Below the pieces are notes generated by a model. That model had not been told where the DNA came from. It saw only the letters and a program-made list of their open reading frames with translations, and did not search any database. Shown piece after piece: positions 6,445 to 12,530 of a stretch of 12,692 nucleotides of DNA. Made by a program: the position numbers and the translations under genes. Positions within the stretch are counted from its first letter, which is position 1. Each line of letters begins with the position of its first letter. Source of the DNA: Clostridiaceae bacterium (lineage in GTDB: Bacteria; Bacillota; Clostridia; Oscillospirales; Acutalibacteraceae); NCBI GenBank assembly GCA_016293225.1, contig JAEDEQ010000050.1, positions 1 to 12,692 on the forward strand, written 5' to 3'.

Positions 6445-7470
6445 ATGAAAACATCGGATTTTTATTATGATCTGCCGAAAGAGCTGATTGCTCAGCACCC
6501 GACCGAAAAAAGGGACTTTTCACGGCTCATGGTCATCGGAAGAAAGAGCGGAGGAATTAAACACAGACATTTTTACGATATAGTTGATGAGCTGAACAGC
6601 GGCGACTGCCTTATCCTCAACAACACAAAGGTTCTGCCCGCAAGATTATACGGCGTTAAGGAGGAAACCGGCGCACACGTTGAATTTCTGCTGCTTGTCA
6701 ATCGCGGCGATGATGTCTGGGAGGTCATAACCGGTCCCGGCAAAAGGGCTAAACCCGGCTCGCGTTTCACTTTCGGAAACGGACAGCTTAAATGCGAGGT
6801 GCTGGAAATTCTTGAGGGCGGAAACAGACTTGCAAGGTTTGAGTACGAGGGTAATTTTTTCAATATTCTTGATGAGATAGGTCAGATGCCGCTTCCGCCG
6901 TATATCACCGAAAAGCTTGGCGATAAGTCGCGCTATCAGACGGTATACAGCGAAAAGCTCGGCTCGGCGGCGGCACCGACGGCCGGACTCCATTTTACCG
7001 AGGAGTTACTTTTGAAAATCAGGGAAAAGGGAATCAGGATAGGTTACGTTACGCTTCATGTTGGGCTTGGAACCTTCAGACCGGTCAAGGTGTCCGACAT
7101 CACAAAGCATACTATGCACAGCGAGCATTATTGGTTACCGAAAGAAACCGCCGAGCTTATTAATGAAACAAAGGCAAACGGCGGCCGCGTAATCTCTGTG
7201 GGAACAACAAGCTGCCGCACGCTTGAATCGGTCGCAACGTTCAACGGAAAAATTGAGGAAAGCGAGGGCTGGACGGATATTTTTATCTATCCGGGCTATG
7301 AATTCAAGTGCATTGACGGCCTTATTACAAACTTCCATCTGCCCGAAAGTACGCTGATAATGCTTGTCAGTGCTTTCTGCGGCTATGAAAACACAATGAA
7401 CTTTTATAAGGTTGCCGTTGAAAACAAGTACCGTTTTTTCTCTTTCGGCGACGCATGCTTCATTGTTTGA
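6445..7470 (+). CDS. queA: S-adenosylmethionine:tRNA ribosyltransferase-isomerase (queuosine synthesis)
   Basis: 341 aa, full length for the family. QueA transfers and isomerises the ribosyl part of SAM onto preQ1 at tRNA position 34, giving epoxyqueuosine. Family signatures in order: FYYDLPKELIAQHP at the start, LILNNTKVLPARLYG near 57-70, AAAPTAGLHFTEELL near 175-190, LHVGLGTFRPV, and the C-terminal NFHLPESTLIMLVSAFCG. ATG at 6445 has TTTGAGGTG with good spacing. It is the first gene of the queA-tcdA-tgt operon, with a promoter at 6331-6359. No preQ1 riboswitch is recognisable in the leader. The epoxyqueuosine reductase and preQ1 synthesis genes are not in this window. Confidence 0.98.
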   Translation: MKTSDFYYDLPKELIAQHPTEKRDFSRLMVIGRKSGGIKHRHFYDIVDELNSGDCLILNNTKVLPARLYGVKEETGAHVEFLLLVNRGDDVWEVITGPGKRAKPGSRFTFGNGQLKCEVLEILEGGNRLARFEYEGNFFNILDEIGQMPLPPYITEKLGDKSRYQTVYSEKLGSAAAPTAGLHFTEELLLKIREKGIRIGYVTLHVGLGTFRPVKVSDITKHTMHSEHYWLPKETAELINETKANGGRVISVGTTSCRTLESVATFNGKIEESEGWTDIFIYPGYEFKCIDGLITNFHLPESTLIMLVSAFCGYENTMNFYKVAVENKYRFFSFGDACFIV

Positions 7471-7502
7471 AAGCTTTTCAGTTATGAAACGGAGTGATTA
7501 CT

Positions 7503-8261
7503 GTGTCTGACCGGTTTTCAAGAACCGAGCTTATCCTCGGAAAAGACGCAATTAAAAAGCTTGCTTCTTCCCGCGTTGCGGTCTTCGGCGTCGGCGGCGT
7601 CGGCGGCTATGCGGTTGAGGCTCTTGCAAGGTCCGGCGTCGGCGCGCTTGATCTTATTGACAGCGACAAAATCTGTCTGTCTAATATCAACCGCCAGATT
7701 ATTGCAACGCAAAACAATATCGGACAATACAAGGTTGACGAGGCAAAAAGGCGCGTGCTTTCAATCAATCCGGACTGTGTTGTCAGAACATATAAAATTT
7801 TTTATCTGCCGGAAACTGAGGATATGTTTGATTTTTCGCAGTATGATTATGTTGTTGACGCCATTGACACCGTATCGGGAAAGCTTGCGCTTGTTGAAAA
7901 TGCAAAGAAAACCGGAACGCCCGTAATTTCTTCAATGGGCGCCGGAAACAAGCTTGATCCCACGGCTTTCAGAGTTGCCGATATCTATTCGACTTCGGTT
8001 GATCCGCTTGCGAGAATCATGCGGTACGAATGCCGAAAGCGCAAAATAGACAAGCTTAAGGTTGTTTACTCCTGCGAAAAACCGCTTTGCCCGAAAAAGG
8101 AGGAAACTTCAGACGGCAACGGTGAAAATCTGTCAGATGTCAATGAAAAAAATGCGGCTCGGCGCAGTGTTCCGGGCTCAACGGCTTTTGTTCCGTCTGT
8201 TGTCGGACTTATAATTGCCGGCGAGGTCATTAAAGATCTTACCGGAATCAATGCAAAATAA
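7503..8261 (+). CDS. tcdA: tRNA threonylcarbamoyladenosine dehydratase (E1/ThiF-like)
   Basis: 252 aa. TcdA activates and dehydrates t6A at tRNA position 37 with ATP, forming the cyclic product ct6A. Motifs: an N-terminal RFSRTELILG, the nucleotide-binding GVGGVGGYAVEALARSGVG (about 30-48), LSNINRQI with the adenylation Arg, DAIDTVSGKLAL (about 118-129) and GAGNKLDPTAF. These are followed by the TcdA-specific STSVDPLARIMR and KVVYSCEKP, and the C-terminal GSTAFVPSVVG. A charged low-complexity insert lies near 203-222. The start is GTG at 7503, with GGAG 8 nt upstream; another GTG at 7494 lies too close to that site. It is placed between queA and tgt, 32 bp after queA and 16 bp before tgt. A ThiF or MoeB role is unlikely given the TcdA-specific motifs. 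Confidence 0.93.
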   Translation: MSDRFSRTELILGKDAIKKLASSRVAVFGVGGVGGYAVEALARSGVGALDLIDSDKICLSNINRQIIATQNNIGQYKVDEAKRRVLSINPDCVVRTYKIFYLPETEDMFDFSQYDYVVDAIDTVSGKLALVENAKKTGTPVISSMGAGNKLDPTAFRVADIYSTSVDPLARIMRYECRKRKIDKLKVVYSCEKPLCPKKEETSDGNGENLSDVNEKNAARRSVPGSTAFVPSVVGLIIAGEVIKDLTGINAK

Positions 8262-8277
8262 ACTTAAAGAGGTAGTC

Positions 8278-9408
8278 ATGTATAAGCTTATCAAAACCGA
8301 AAACAACGCGCGGCGCGGTGAATTTGTTACCGTTCACGGAACGATACAAACGCCTGCGTTCATGAATGTTGCAACCAGTGCGGCAATAAAAGGCGCGCTG
8401 TCTGCGCTTGACCTTAAAGAGCTGAAATGTCAGGTTATGCTTTCAAACACCTATCATCTTCACGTCAGACCGGGCGACAAGCTTGTTGCCGATATGGGAG
8501 GTCTGCATGAATTCACACGCTGGAACGGTCCGATTCTTACCGACAGCGGCGGCTTTCAGGTTTTCTCGCTTGCCGGACTTCGCAAAATTACCGAGGAGGG
8601 CGTAACCTTTGCTTCCCACGTTGACGGAAGACGCATCTTTATGGGTCCCGAGGAAAGCATGACAATTCAGTCCAATCTCGGCTCAACAATTGCAATGGCG
8701 TTTGACGAATGCGTTGAGAATCCTGCCGAGTATAAATATGCGAAGCAATCGTGCGAGCGTACTGTCCGCTGGCTTGAACGCTGCAAGAAAAAGATGGCCG
8801 AGCTCAACGCAAAAGAGGGGACAATCAACCCTCATCAGCTGCTGTTCGGAATCAATCAGGGCTGCACCTTTGAAAAGCTTAGAATTGAAAATATGAAGCA
8901 GATTGCAGCTCTTGATCTTGACGGCTATGCGATAGGCGGTCTTGCGGTTGGCGAGCCTAAGGAGGAAATGTACAGAATCATCTCCGCAGTTGAACCGTAT
9001 ATGCCGAAAGATAAGATTCGTTATCTTATGGGAGTCGGCACACCGGGCAATATTATTGAAGCTGTGAGCCGCGGCGTGGACCTTTTTGATTGTGTTATGC
9101 CGAGCCGTAATGCCCGACATGGTCATCTTTTTACTCACAGAGGAATTATTAATATAAATAATGCCAAATATGAAAGAGACGCACTTCCGATAGATCCTGA
9201 ATGCGATTGCCCGACCTGCCGAAATTTTTCGCGCGCATATATCAGGCACCTTTTCAAATGCAAAGAAATGCTTGCAATGCGCCTTTGTGTAATGCACAAT
9301 CTCTATTTCTACAACAGCTTGCTTGAACGAATACGATTTGAAATTGAAAACGATACGTTTGAGCAGTTCAAAAACACATATGTTGAGCTTTTGGACGCAA
9401 GAATCTGA
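8278..9408 (+). CDS. tgt: tRNA-guanine transglycosylase (queuine/preQ1 type)
   Basis: 376 aa, full length. Tgt exchanges guanine-34 for preQ1 in tRNAs with GUN anticodons (Asp, Asn, His, Tyr). Visible: TDSGGFQVFSL with general acid D89, FDECVEN with the Cys145 seen in bacterial preQ1-using enzymes, GGLAVGE with Val224 (Gly in eukaryotic queuine enzymes), the nucleophile D271 in LFDCVMPSRNARHG, and a zinc site CDCPTC (309-314) with His340. The bacterial base specificity therefore looks normal. ATG at 8278 has AGAGG 5 nt upstream; the frame stays open farther upstream, overlapping tcdA, but those codons lack homology. No clear terminator follows, and yajC has its own promoter. Confidence 0.98.
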   Translation: MYKLIKTENNARRGEFVTVHGTIQTPAFMNVATSAAIKGALSALDLKELKCQVMLSNTYHLHVRPGDKLVADMGGLHEFTRWNGPILTDSGGFQVFSLAGLRKITEEGVTFASHVDGRRIFMGPEESMTIQSNLGSTIAMAFDECVENPAEYKYAKQSCERTVRWLERCKKKMAELNAKEGTINPHQLLFGINQGCTFEKLRIENMKQIAALDLDGYAIGGLAVGEPKEEMYRIISAVEPYMPKDKIRYLMGVGTPGNIIEAVSRGVDLFDCVMPSRNARHGHLFTHRGIININNAKYERDALPIDPECDCPTCRNFSRAYIRHLFKCKEMLAMRLCVMHNLYFYNSLLERIRFEIENDTFEQFKNTYVELLDARI

Positions 9409-9458
9409 GTTTTTTTCGACTTTTTGCTGATATTTGGCTGAAATCTTCAAAATATCTC

Positions 9459-9487
9459 TTGCAAAGTTTAAGAATAACCTGTATAAT
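9459..9487 (+). promoter_or_regulatory. Promoter of yajC
   Basis: -35 TTGCAA (9459-9464), a 17-nt spacer and a perfect -10 TATAAT (9482-9487). The start is expected near 9494, giving a short leader with TTTGGAGG ahead of the yajC ATG. Confidence 0.75.
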
Positions 9488-9519
9488 ATTTTCATTATGT
9501 TTTTTGGAGGAACAAGAAA

Positions 9520-9927
9520 ATGAACTTTATTTTTGCAACGAGCGGTGCCGGAGCCGCAGCAGGCAGCAGTCCAACAACGATGATTTTTCTTTTGGTCGGT
9601 ATGTTTGCAGTTATGTATTTTGTTATGATTCGTCCGCAGAAGAAGAGACAAAAGGAAGAACAGGAAATGCGCAATGCCGTTGAGATCGGTGATGAGATCA
9701 CAACTATCGGCGGTATCTGCGGCCGCGTTGTCACCGTTAAGGAAAACCATCTTATCATTGAAACCGGCGCAGACAGAAACAGAATGCAGATCACTCGCTG
9801 GGCAATTCAGAGCAACGATACCGCAAATGCAAGGCTTGCGGCCGAAAGGGCTGCCGCAAAGGAAGCTGCCGAAAAAGCAAAGGCTGAAAAGAAAGCCGCA
9901 AAAGCCAAGGGTAAAAAAGAAGACTGA
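9520..9927 (+). CDS. yajC: Preprotein translocase accessory subunit YajC
   Basis: 135 aa, single-pass membrane protein associated with SecDF-SecYEG. After a short small-residue N-terminus, a membrane segment spans about 20-37 (MIFLLVGMFAVMYFVMIRP), ending in the family hallmark RPQKKRQKE. A YajC beta domain follows, with GDEITTIGGICGRVV. The C-terminus (about 103-135) is an Ala/Lys/Glu-rich charged tail, low complexity and probably helical. That tail is common but variable in the family. A strong TTTGGAGG site precedes the ATG. secD and secF, which often follow yajC, are not here; a DUF3792 gene comes next. Confidence 0.96.
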   Translation: MNFIFATSGAGAAAGSSPTTMIFLLVGMFAVMYFVMIRPQKKRQKEEQEMRNAVEIGDEITTIGGICGRVVTVKENHLIIETGADRNRMQITRWAIQSNDTANARLAAERAAAKEAAEKAKAEKKAAKAKGKKED

Positions 9928-9951
9928 TTTTTTCTGTGTAATAATCAGGCC

Positions 9952-9997
9952 GGCCTCGTCATATCCTTTATCAAGAGGATATGGGGAGGTCTTTTTT
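9952..9997 (+). terminator. Terminator-like hairpin that contains the next gene's ribosome binding site
   Basis: Arms 9952-9967 (GGCCTCGTCATATCCT) and 9976-9991 (AGGATATGGGGAGGTC) pair at 15 of 16 positions, counting two G-U pairs, with one G-G mismatch and an 8-nt loop. Six Ts follow at 9992-9997, and the ATG of the next gene starts at 9998. This fits a rho-independent terminator after yajC. It also fits a translational switch, since the GGGGAGG Shine-Dalgarno (9983-9989) lies in the 3' arm. The upstream palindrome AGGCCGGCCT (9947-9956) overlaps the 5' arm and could compete with it. Confidence 0.7.
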
Positions 9998-10429
9998 ATG
10001 GCTTCAAAAAAAATTAAAAAGGCAAAAAAGCTTTCGGAGCTTTCTTTACCTGCAAAGGTGTTTTTTAAAACTCAGCTGCTTACATCGGTGCTTTATGCAG
10101 CGTCATTCCTTGCAAGCGGAGCTCTCGGACTTTCAATGAATATTTCAAGGAGCAGTGCGTTTTATCCGGCTGTTTTTTCCTTTTCGGTCTGTTCGTTCAT
10201 CGGCGCATTTTATGCCGGAAGGAAGATACATAAAAACGGAATTTCAATAGGCTTTTTGTTTTGCCTGCCTTTGAATACGGTTGTAATTCTCGCTTCTGTT
10301 GCCGCAAATTCGTTCAAAATAGATCTGACGGCTCCGATTTCATTTATTATTTTGATAATCTCCTCCATGCTTGGAGGCATTGTATCCGTAAATATGAGAG
10401 TCAAAGTCAAAAAGGGGCGCACAAAGTGA
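9998..10429 (+). CDS. DUF3792/TIGR04086-like four-helix membrane protein
   Basis: 143 aa with a lysine-rich cytosolic N-terminus (ASKKIKKAKK) and about four membrane segments: near 29-48, 52-74 with the G-A-F-Y-A-G-R-K loop, 83-102 and 112-133. The short Firmicutes family DUF3792 (TIGR04086) has this plan and is often located by yajC. Assignment rests on topology and context, since no catalytic motif is visible. ATG at 9998 is fixed by GGGGAGG 8 nt upstream. The frame is open farther upstream but only as an overlap with yajC. The ribosome site sits in a stable hairpin, so expression may be limited. Its stop overlaps the next gene's GTG start. The function is unknown. Confidence 0.82.
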   Translation: MASKKIKKAKKLSELSLPAKVFFKTQLLTSVLYAASFLASGALGLSMNISRSSAFYPAVFSFSVCSFIGAFYAGRKIHKNGISIGFLFCLPLNTVVILASVAANSFKIDLTAPISFIILIISSMLGGIVSVNMRVKVKKGRTK

Positions 10430-11064
10430 AAATCAATGCAGTTATAACAAAAAAACCGCGCATTATGGCCCGGAATGAAAAGCTTGATATATTCGACCGG
10501 ACGCTGCTGTTAATCTTTGCGTTCATGCTGATTTCGATTTTGGCCGGAGCGATTATATACAGGATAAAAAGCAATCTTTTCAGCTCGGCTGTTTTTGAGT
10601 CATTTGTTGCTTTTTCTACCGACATTACCGGAAAAAGCTTTTTTGAGGCGTTTTCCGGTTTTTTTGCCGCAGACTTGTCCGTGCTTATAATTATCACTCT
10701 TTTAGGAGTCAGTGCTTTCGGACGGGTTCCGATTCTCTCGGCAGCTGTCTTCAGAGTGCTCGGCATCGGTGCGCTCGGTGCATATCTGTTTGATAAATTC
10801 GGTTCTGCCGGCTTAAAATACTTTCTGATAGTGCTTCTTCCGGGCAGAGTGTTCATGTTTTTTGCGCTGCTTCTTTCGGTTCAGAACTGTTTTCAAACCT
10901 GCCGGAAAGCTCGGCTGATACTGACCGGGAAAAGCACAGAGACGATTGATTTTAAAATATATCTGTTGCGAAATACGGTTGCTGCGGTTGTTTTTGCGGC
11001 TGCAGCCATGACTGATACCTTGCTTTTGCGTTTTGTTTCCGGGCATTTTTTGCCTGAACTGTAA
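10426..11064 (+). CDS. Integral membrane protein resembling stage II sporulation protein M (SpoIIM)
   Basis: 212 aa with about five membrane segments: near 26-46, 82-96, 100-120, 130-152 and 187-204. The pattern of a first helix, a long extracytoplasmic loop, LGVSAFGRVPILSAAVFRVLGIGALG and then GLKYFLIVLLPGRVFMFFALLLS resembles SpoIIM, a component of the forespore engulfment DMP complex. The match is by topology and scattered Gly/Pro positions, and no unique motif proves it. The start is GTG at 10426, overlapping the stop of the DUF3792 gene (GTGA), with AAGGGG 8 nt upstream. In B. subtilis spoIIM lies near the recombinase gene xerD; here a tyrosine recombinase lies convergently downstream. 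Alternatively it is an unrelated uncharacterised membrane protein. Confidence 0.72.
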   Translation: MKINAVITKKPRIMARNEKLDIFDRTLLLIFAFMLISILAGAIIYRIKSNLFSSAVFESFVAFSTDITGKSFFEAFSGFFAADLSVLIIITLLGVSAFGRVPILSAAVFRVLGIGALGAYLFDKFGSAGLKYFLIVLLPGRVFMFFALLLSVQNCFQTCRKARLILTGKSTETIDFKIYLLRNTVAAVVFAAAAMTDTLLLRFVSGHFLPEL

Positions 11065-11075
11065 TAACCATAATA

Positions 11076-11106
11076 CGCCGGATACTCAGCAAATGAATAT
11101 CCGGCG
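11076..11106. terminator. Candidate bidirectional terminator between the SpoIIM-like gene and the recombinase gene
   Basis: A perfect 9-bp inverted repeat, CGCCGGATA (11076-11084) / TATCCGGCG (11098-11106), has a 13-nt loop that may add a TCA/TGA pairing. It lies between convergent genes, as a terminator would. T-tracts are weak on both sides (GAAAATGCGTTTT on the plus strand, TATTATGGTTATT on the minus strand), so efficiency is doubtful. Confidence 0.5.
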
Positions 11107-11123
11107 AAAATGCGTTTTATATT

Positions 11124-12113
11124 CTATTTTCGTCTTTCCTTGCTTAAAGGGCCGTTTTCAATAGCTGCACGAACCTGCTTGTTTTCAACGTGAGTATAAA
11201 TCTCGGTTGTTGAAAGGTTTTCGTGCCCAAGCATCTCCTTAAGAACAAGAATATCGGTGTCGTTATACTGATATAAAAGCGTGGCCGCAGTATGCCGAAG
11301 CTTATGAACGGAATAATGCTGACCGTCAAGACCTATCTTTTTAAGATAATTATATACCATCAACTGAACGGCCTGCCTGCCGATACGCTTGCCTAACCGA
11401 CTGATAAAAAGAGCATTCCTGGCGTCCTCACCTTTAAGCGCGTCAACCGGACGGACAGCCATATATGATTTAATTGCACGGACGCAGGCGCTGTTAAGAT
11501 AAAGCATTCTTTGCTTGTTGCCTTTTCCGGTAACTCTCATTGTGCGCTCATCAAGGTCAATATCGCTAAGATTAAGGCCGACAAGCTCCGCAAGGCGCAG
11601 GCCGCAGTTCAAAAAGAGAGTCAGAATACAATAGTCACGCGCCGCGTTTTCACCCTCAACTGCGTTAAGGAGCGCTTCGCTTTGCTCCAGAGTCAGGTAG
11701 CGCGGAAGCTTTTTCTTGTCAGACGGAATCTGCAGGTGAGAAACAGGGTTAACCGGTATATACTTCATATTGTCAGAGATATACTTAAAAAAGCCGCGAA
11801 ATGAGGAAGCCTTTCTGTTTTTTGTTGTCAGATTGTTTCCTCGCTCCGAAGTGCAGTAGGCAAGAAACGCATATATATCTCCGATAGTGATTTTTGCAAG
11901 AAAGCTGTCGTCAATAAATGAAAGGTCATAATTTTTTTTAATATCGGCAGGGGAAATATGCTCTTTTTTTGTTGCGGACAAGTATTCAAAAAGCAGACGC
12001 AGATCACGGACATAGCCGTTTACCGTAAGCTTTGAGCAGCCTTTTACGCCGAGCAAATAACTTGCAAATTCATTGACTCGTTCCGGAAGAAGATGCGGAT
12101 CGTATTCAAACAT
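11124..12113 (-). CDS. XerC/XerD-type tyrosine recombinase
   Basis: 329 aa. The N-terminal core-binding SAM-like domain (about 8-115) includes FASYLLGVKGCSKLTVNGYVR. The catalytic domain (about 135-320) has the full set of residues: R173 (CGLRLAELVG), K197 (GKGNKQR), H270 and R273 (HKLRHTAATL), H297 (LGHENLS) and Tyr306 (EIYTHV). It cleaves and rejoins DNA at paired sites. It looks more like a chromosomal dimer resolvase of Clostridia than a phage or ICE integrase: it has no extra arm-binding domain and the XerC/D length is only slightly exceeded. ATG at 12113 is chosen because AAAGGTGATC lies just upstream; an ATG at 12140 has no such site. XerC versus XerD cannot be decided here. A perfect palindrome lies about 94 bp upstream of the start. 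Confidence 0.92.
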   Translation of the reverse strand: MFEYDPHLLPERVNEFASYLLGVKGCSKLTVNGYVRDLRLLFEYLSATKKEHISPADIKKNYDLSFIDDSFLAKITIGDIYAFLAYCTSERGNNLTTKNRKASSFRGFFKYISDNMKYIPVNPVSHLQIPSDKKKLPRYLTLEQSEALLNAVEGENAARDYCILTLFLNCGLRLAELVGLNLSDIDLDERTMRVTGKGNKQRMLYLNSACVRAIKSYMAVRPVDALKGEDARNALFISRLGKRIGRQAVQLMVYNYLKKIGLDGQHYSVHKLRHTAATLLYQYNDTDILVLKEMLGHENLSTTEIYTHVENKQVRAAIENGPLSKERRK

Positions 12114-12152
12114 AAGATCACCTTTGTTTTGATAATACATTGAAACAAATTA

Positions 12153-12161
12153 ATTATATCA
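12153..12161 (-). promoter_or_regulatory. Extended -10 promoter of the tyrosine recombinase gene
   Basis: Minus-strand TGATATAAT (12161-12153) combines a TGn extension with a perfect TATAAT. No good -35 box is found 16-18 nt upstream, which is common for extended -10 promoters. The leader to the ATG at 12113 would be about 34 nt. Confidence 0.55.
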
Positions 12162-12206
12162 TACCTAAAACGATTTTTGTTTACAATCGGAAAAATACTC
12201 CCCTTT

Positions 12207-12234
12207 ACTATACAAAATATTTATTTTGTATAGT
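12207..12234. promoter_or_regulatory. Perfect 28-bp palindrome between the recombinase gene and the small ORF (operator or recombination site)
   Basis: Arms ACTATACAAAATA (12207-12219) and TATTTTGTATAGT (12222-12234) are exact inverse complements around a 2-bp centre (TT). It can also be read as 11-bp arms around a 6-bp centre, the layout of Xer dif sites. A looser outer pair, ATACTC (12195-12200) and GAGTAT (12245-12250), flanks it. No T-tract follows. It overlaps the -35 of a possible rightward promoter. Operator for a dimeric regulator is the simplest reading; the dif-like reading is speculative. Confidence 0.6.
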
Positions 12235-12253
12235 TGGATATCGTGAGTATAGC
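12226..12253 (+). promoter_or_regulatory. Possible promoter of the small ORF at 12327
   Basis: -35-like TTGTAT (12226-12231), a 16-nt spacer and -10-like TATAGC (12248-12253). The -35 lies in the right arm of the palindrome, so a protein bound there would block it. The boxes are weak matches. Confidence 0.3.
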
Positions 12254-12326
12254 TGCAACAAAAAAATAACGCAAGAAAAATAGTACAACCTGCCAACCTC
12301 ATATCCATAAAACGAGGTGATAGAAA

Positions 12327-12530
12327 ATGCCGAAGAAAAACAATTACACAGCCACCTGCTATGTAATTTTTACCGACAACGGAACTACTGTGCCGTTTAA
12401 CGAGCTTACAGCGGAAGAAATCAAAGCTATTTACAGAAGCTGGAGCGAACGTCTCAGCCGCTCAATGTCCGATTACTGTCAAAGTCACCCCGGCACTTTT
12501 GCAACCATTCCCGGAAAATTAATCAAGTAA
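12327..12530 (+). CDS. Small protein of unknown function
   Basis: 67 aa; I do not recognise a named family. It begins with a basic stretch (PKKN), then a possible beta strand with ATCYVIFTDNGTTVPF and an acidic-polar helical part with ELTAEEIKAIYRSWSERL, ending in LSRSMSDYCQSHPGTFATI. There is no signal peptide or membrane segment, and the two cysteines are far apart. The Shine-Dalgarno GAGGTGATAG right before ATG, and codon use like its neighbours, support translation. The style FTDNG-x-x-VPFNELT recalls short hypothetical proteins found in clostridial mobile elements, but this is an impression only. A 5-bp repeat, ACCTC (12296-12300) / GAGGT (12314-12318), could cover the ribosome site. Confidence 0.65.
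   Translation: MPKKNNYTATCYVIFTDNGTTVPFNELTAEEIKAIYRSWSERLSRSMSDYCQSHPGTFATIPGKLIK

Noticed and set aside
9409..9458. Terminator after tgt in the T-rich stretch
   Set aside because: The T-run at 9411-9417 has no stable stem directly upstream, so tgt transcripts may run into yajC.
8683..9750. Long minus-strand open frame (about 355 codons) antisense to tgt and yajC
   Set aside because: It crosses the tgt end, the yajC promoter and the yajC start. Its product has no domain pattern, and tgt and yajC are certain.
9928..10429. SCIFF (six-cysteine) peptide and its radical SAM maturase, which can occur near yajC/TIGR04086 genes in Clostridia
   Set aside because: No Cys-rich short ORF and no CxxxCxxC radical SAM gene is present between yajC and the recombinase.
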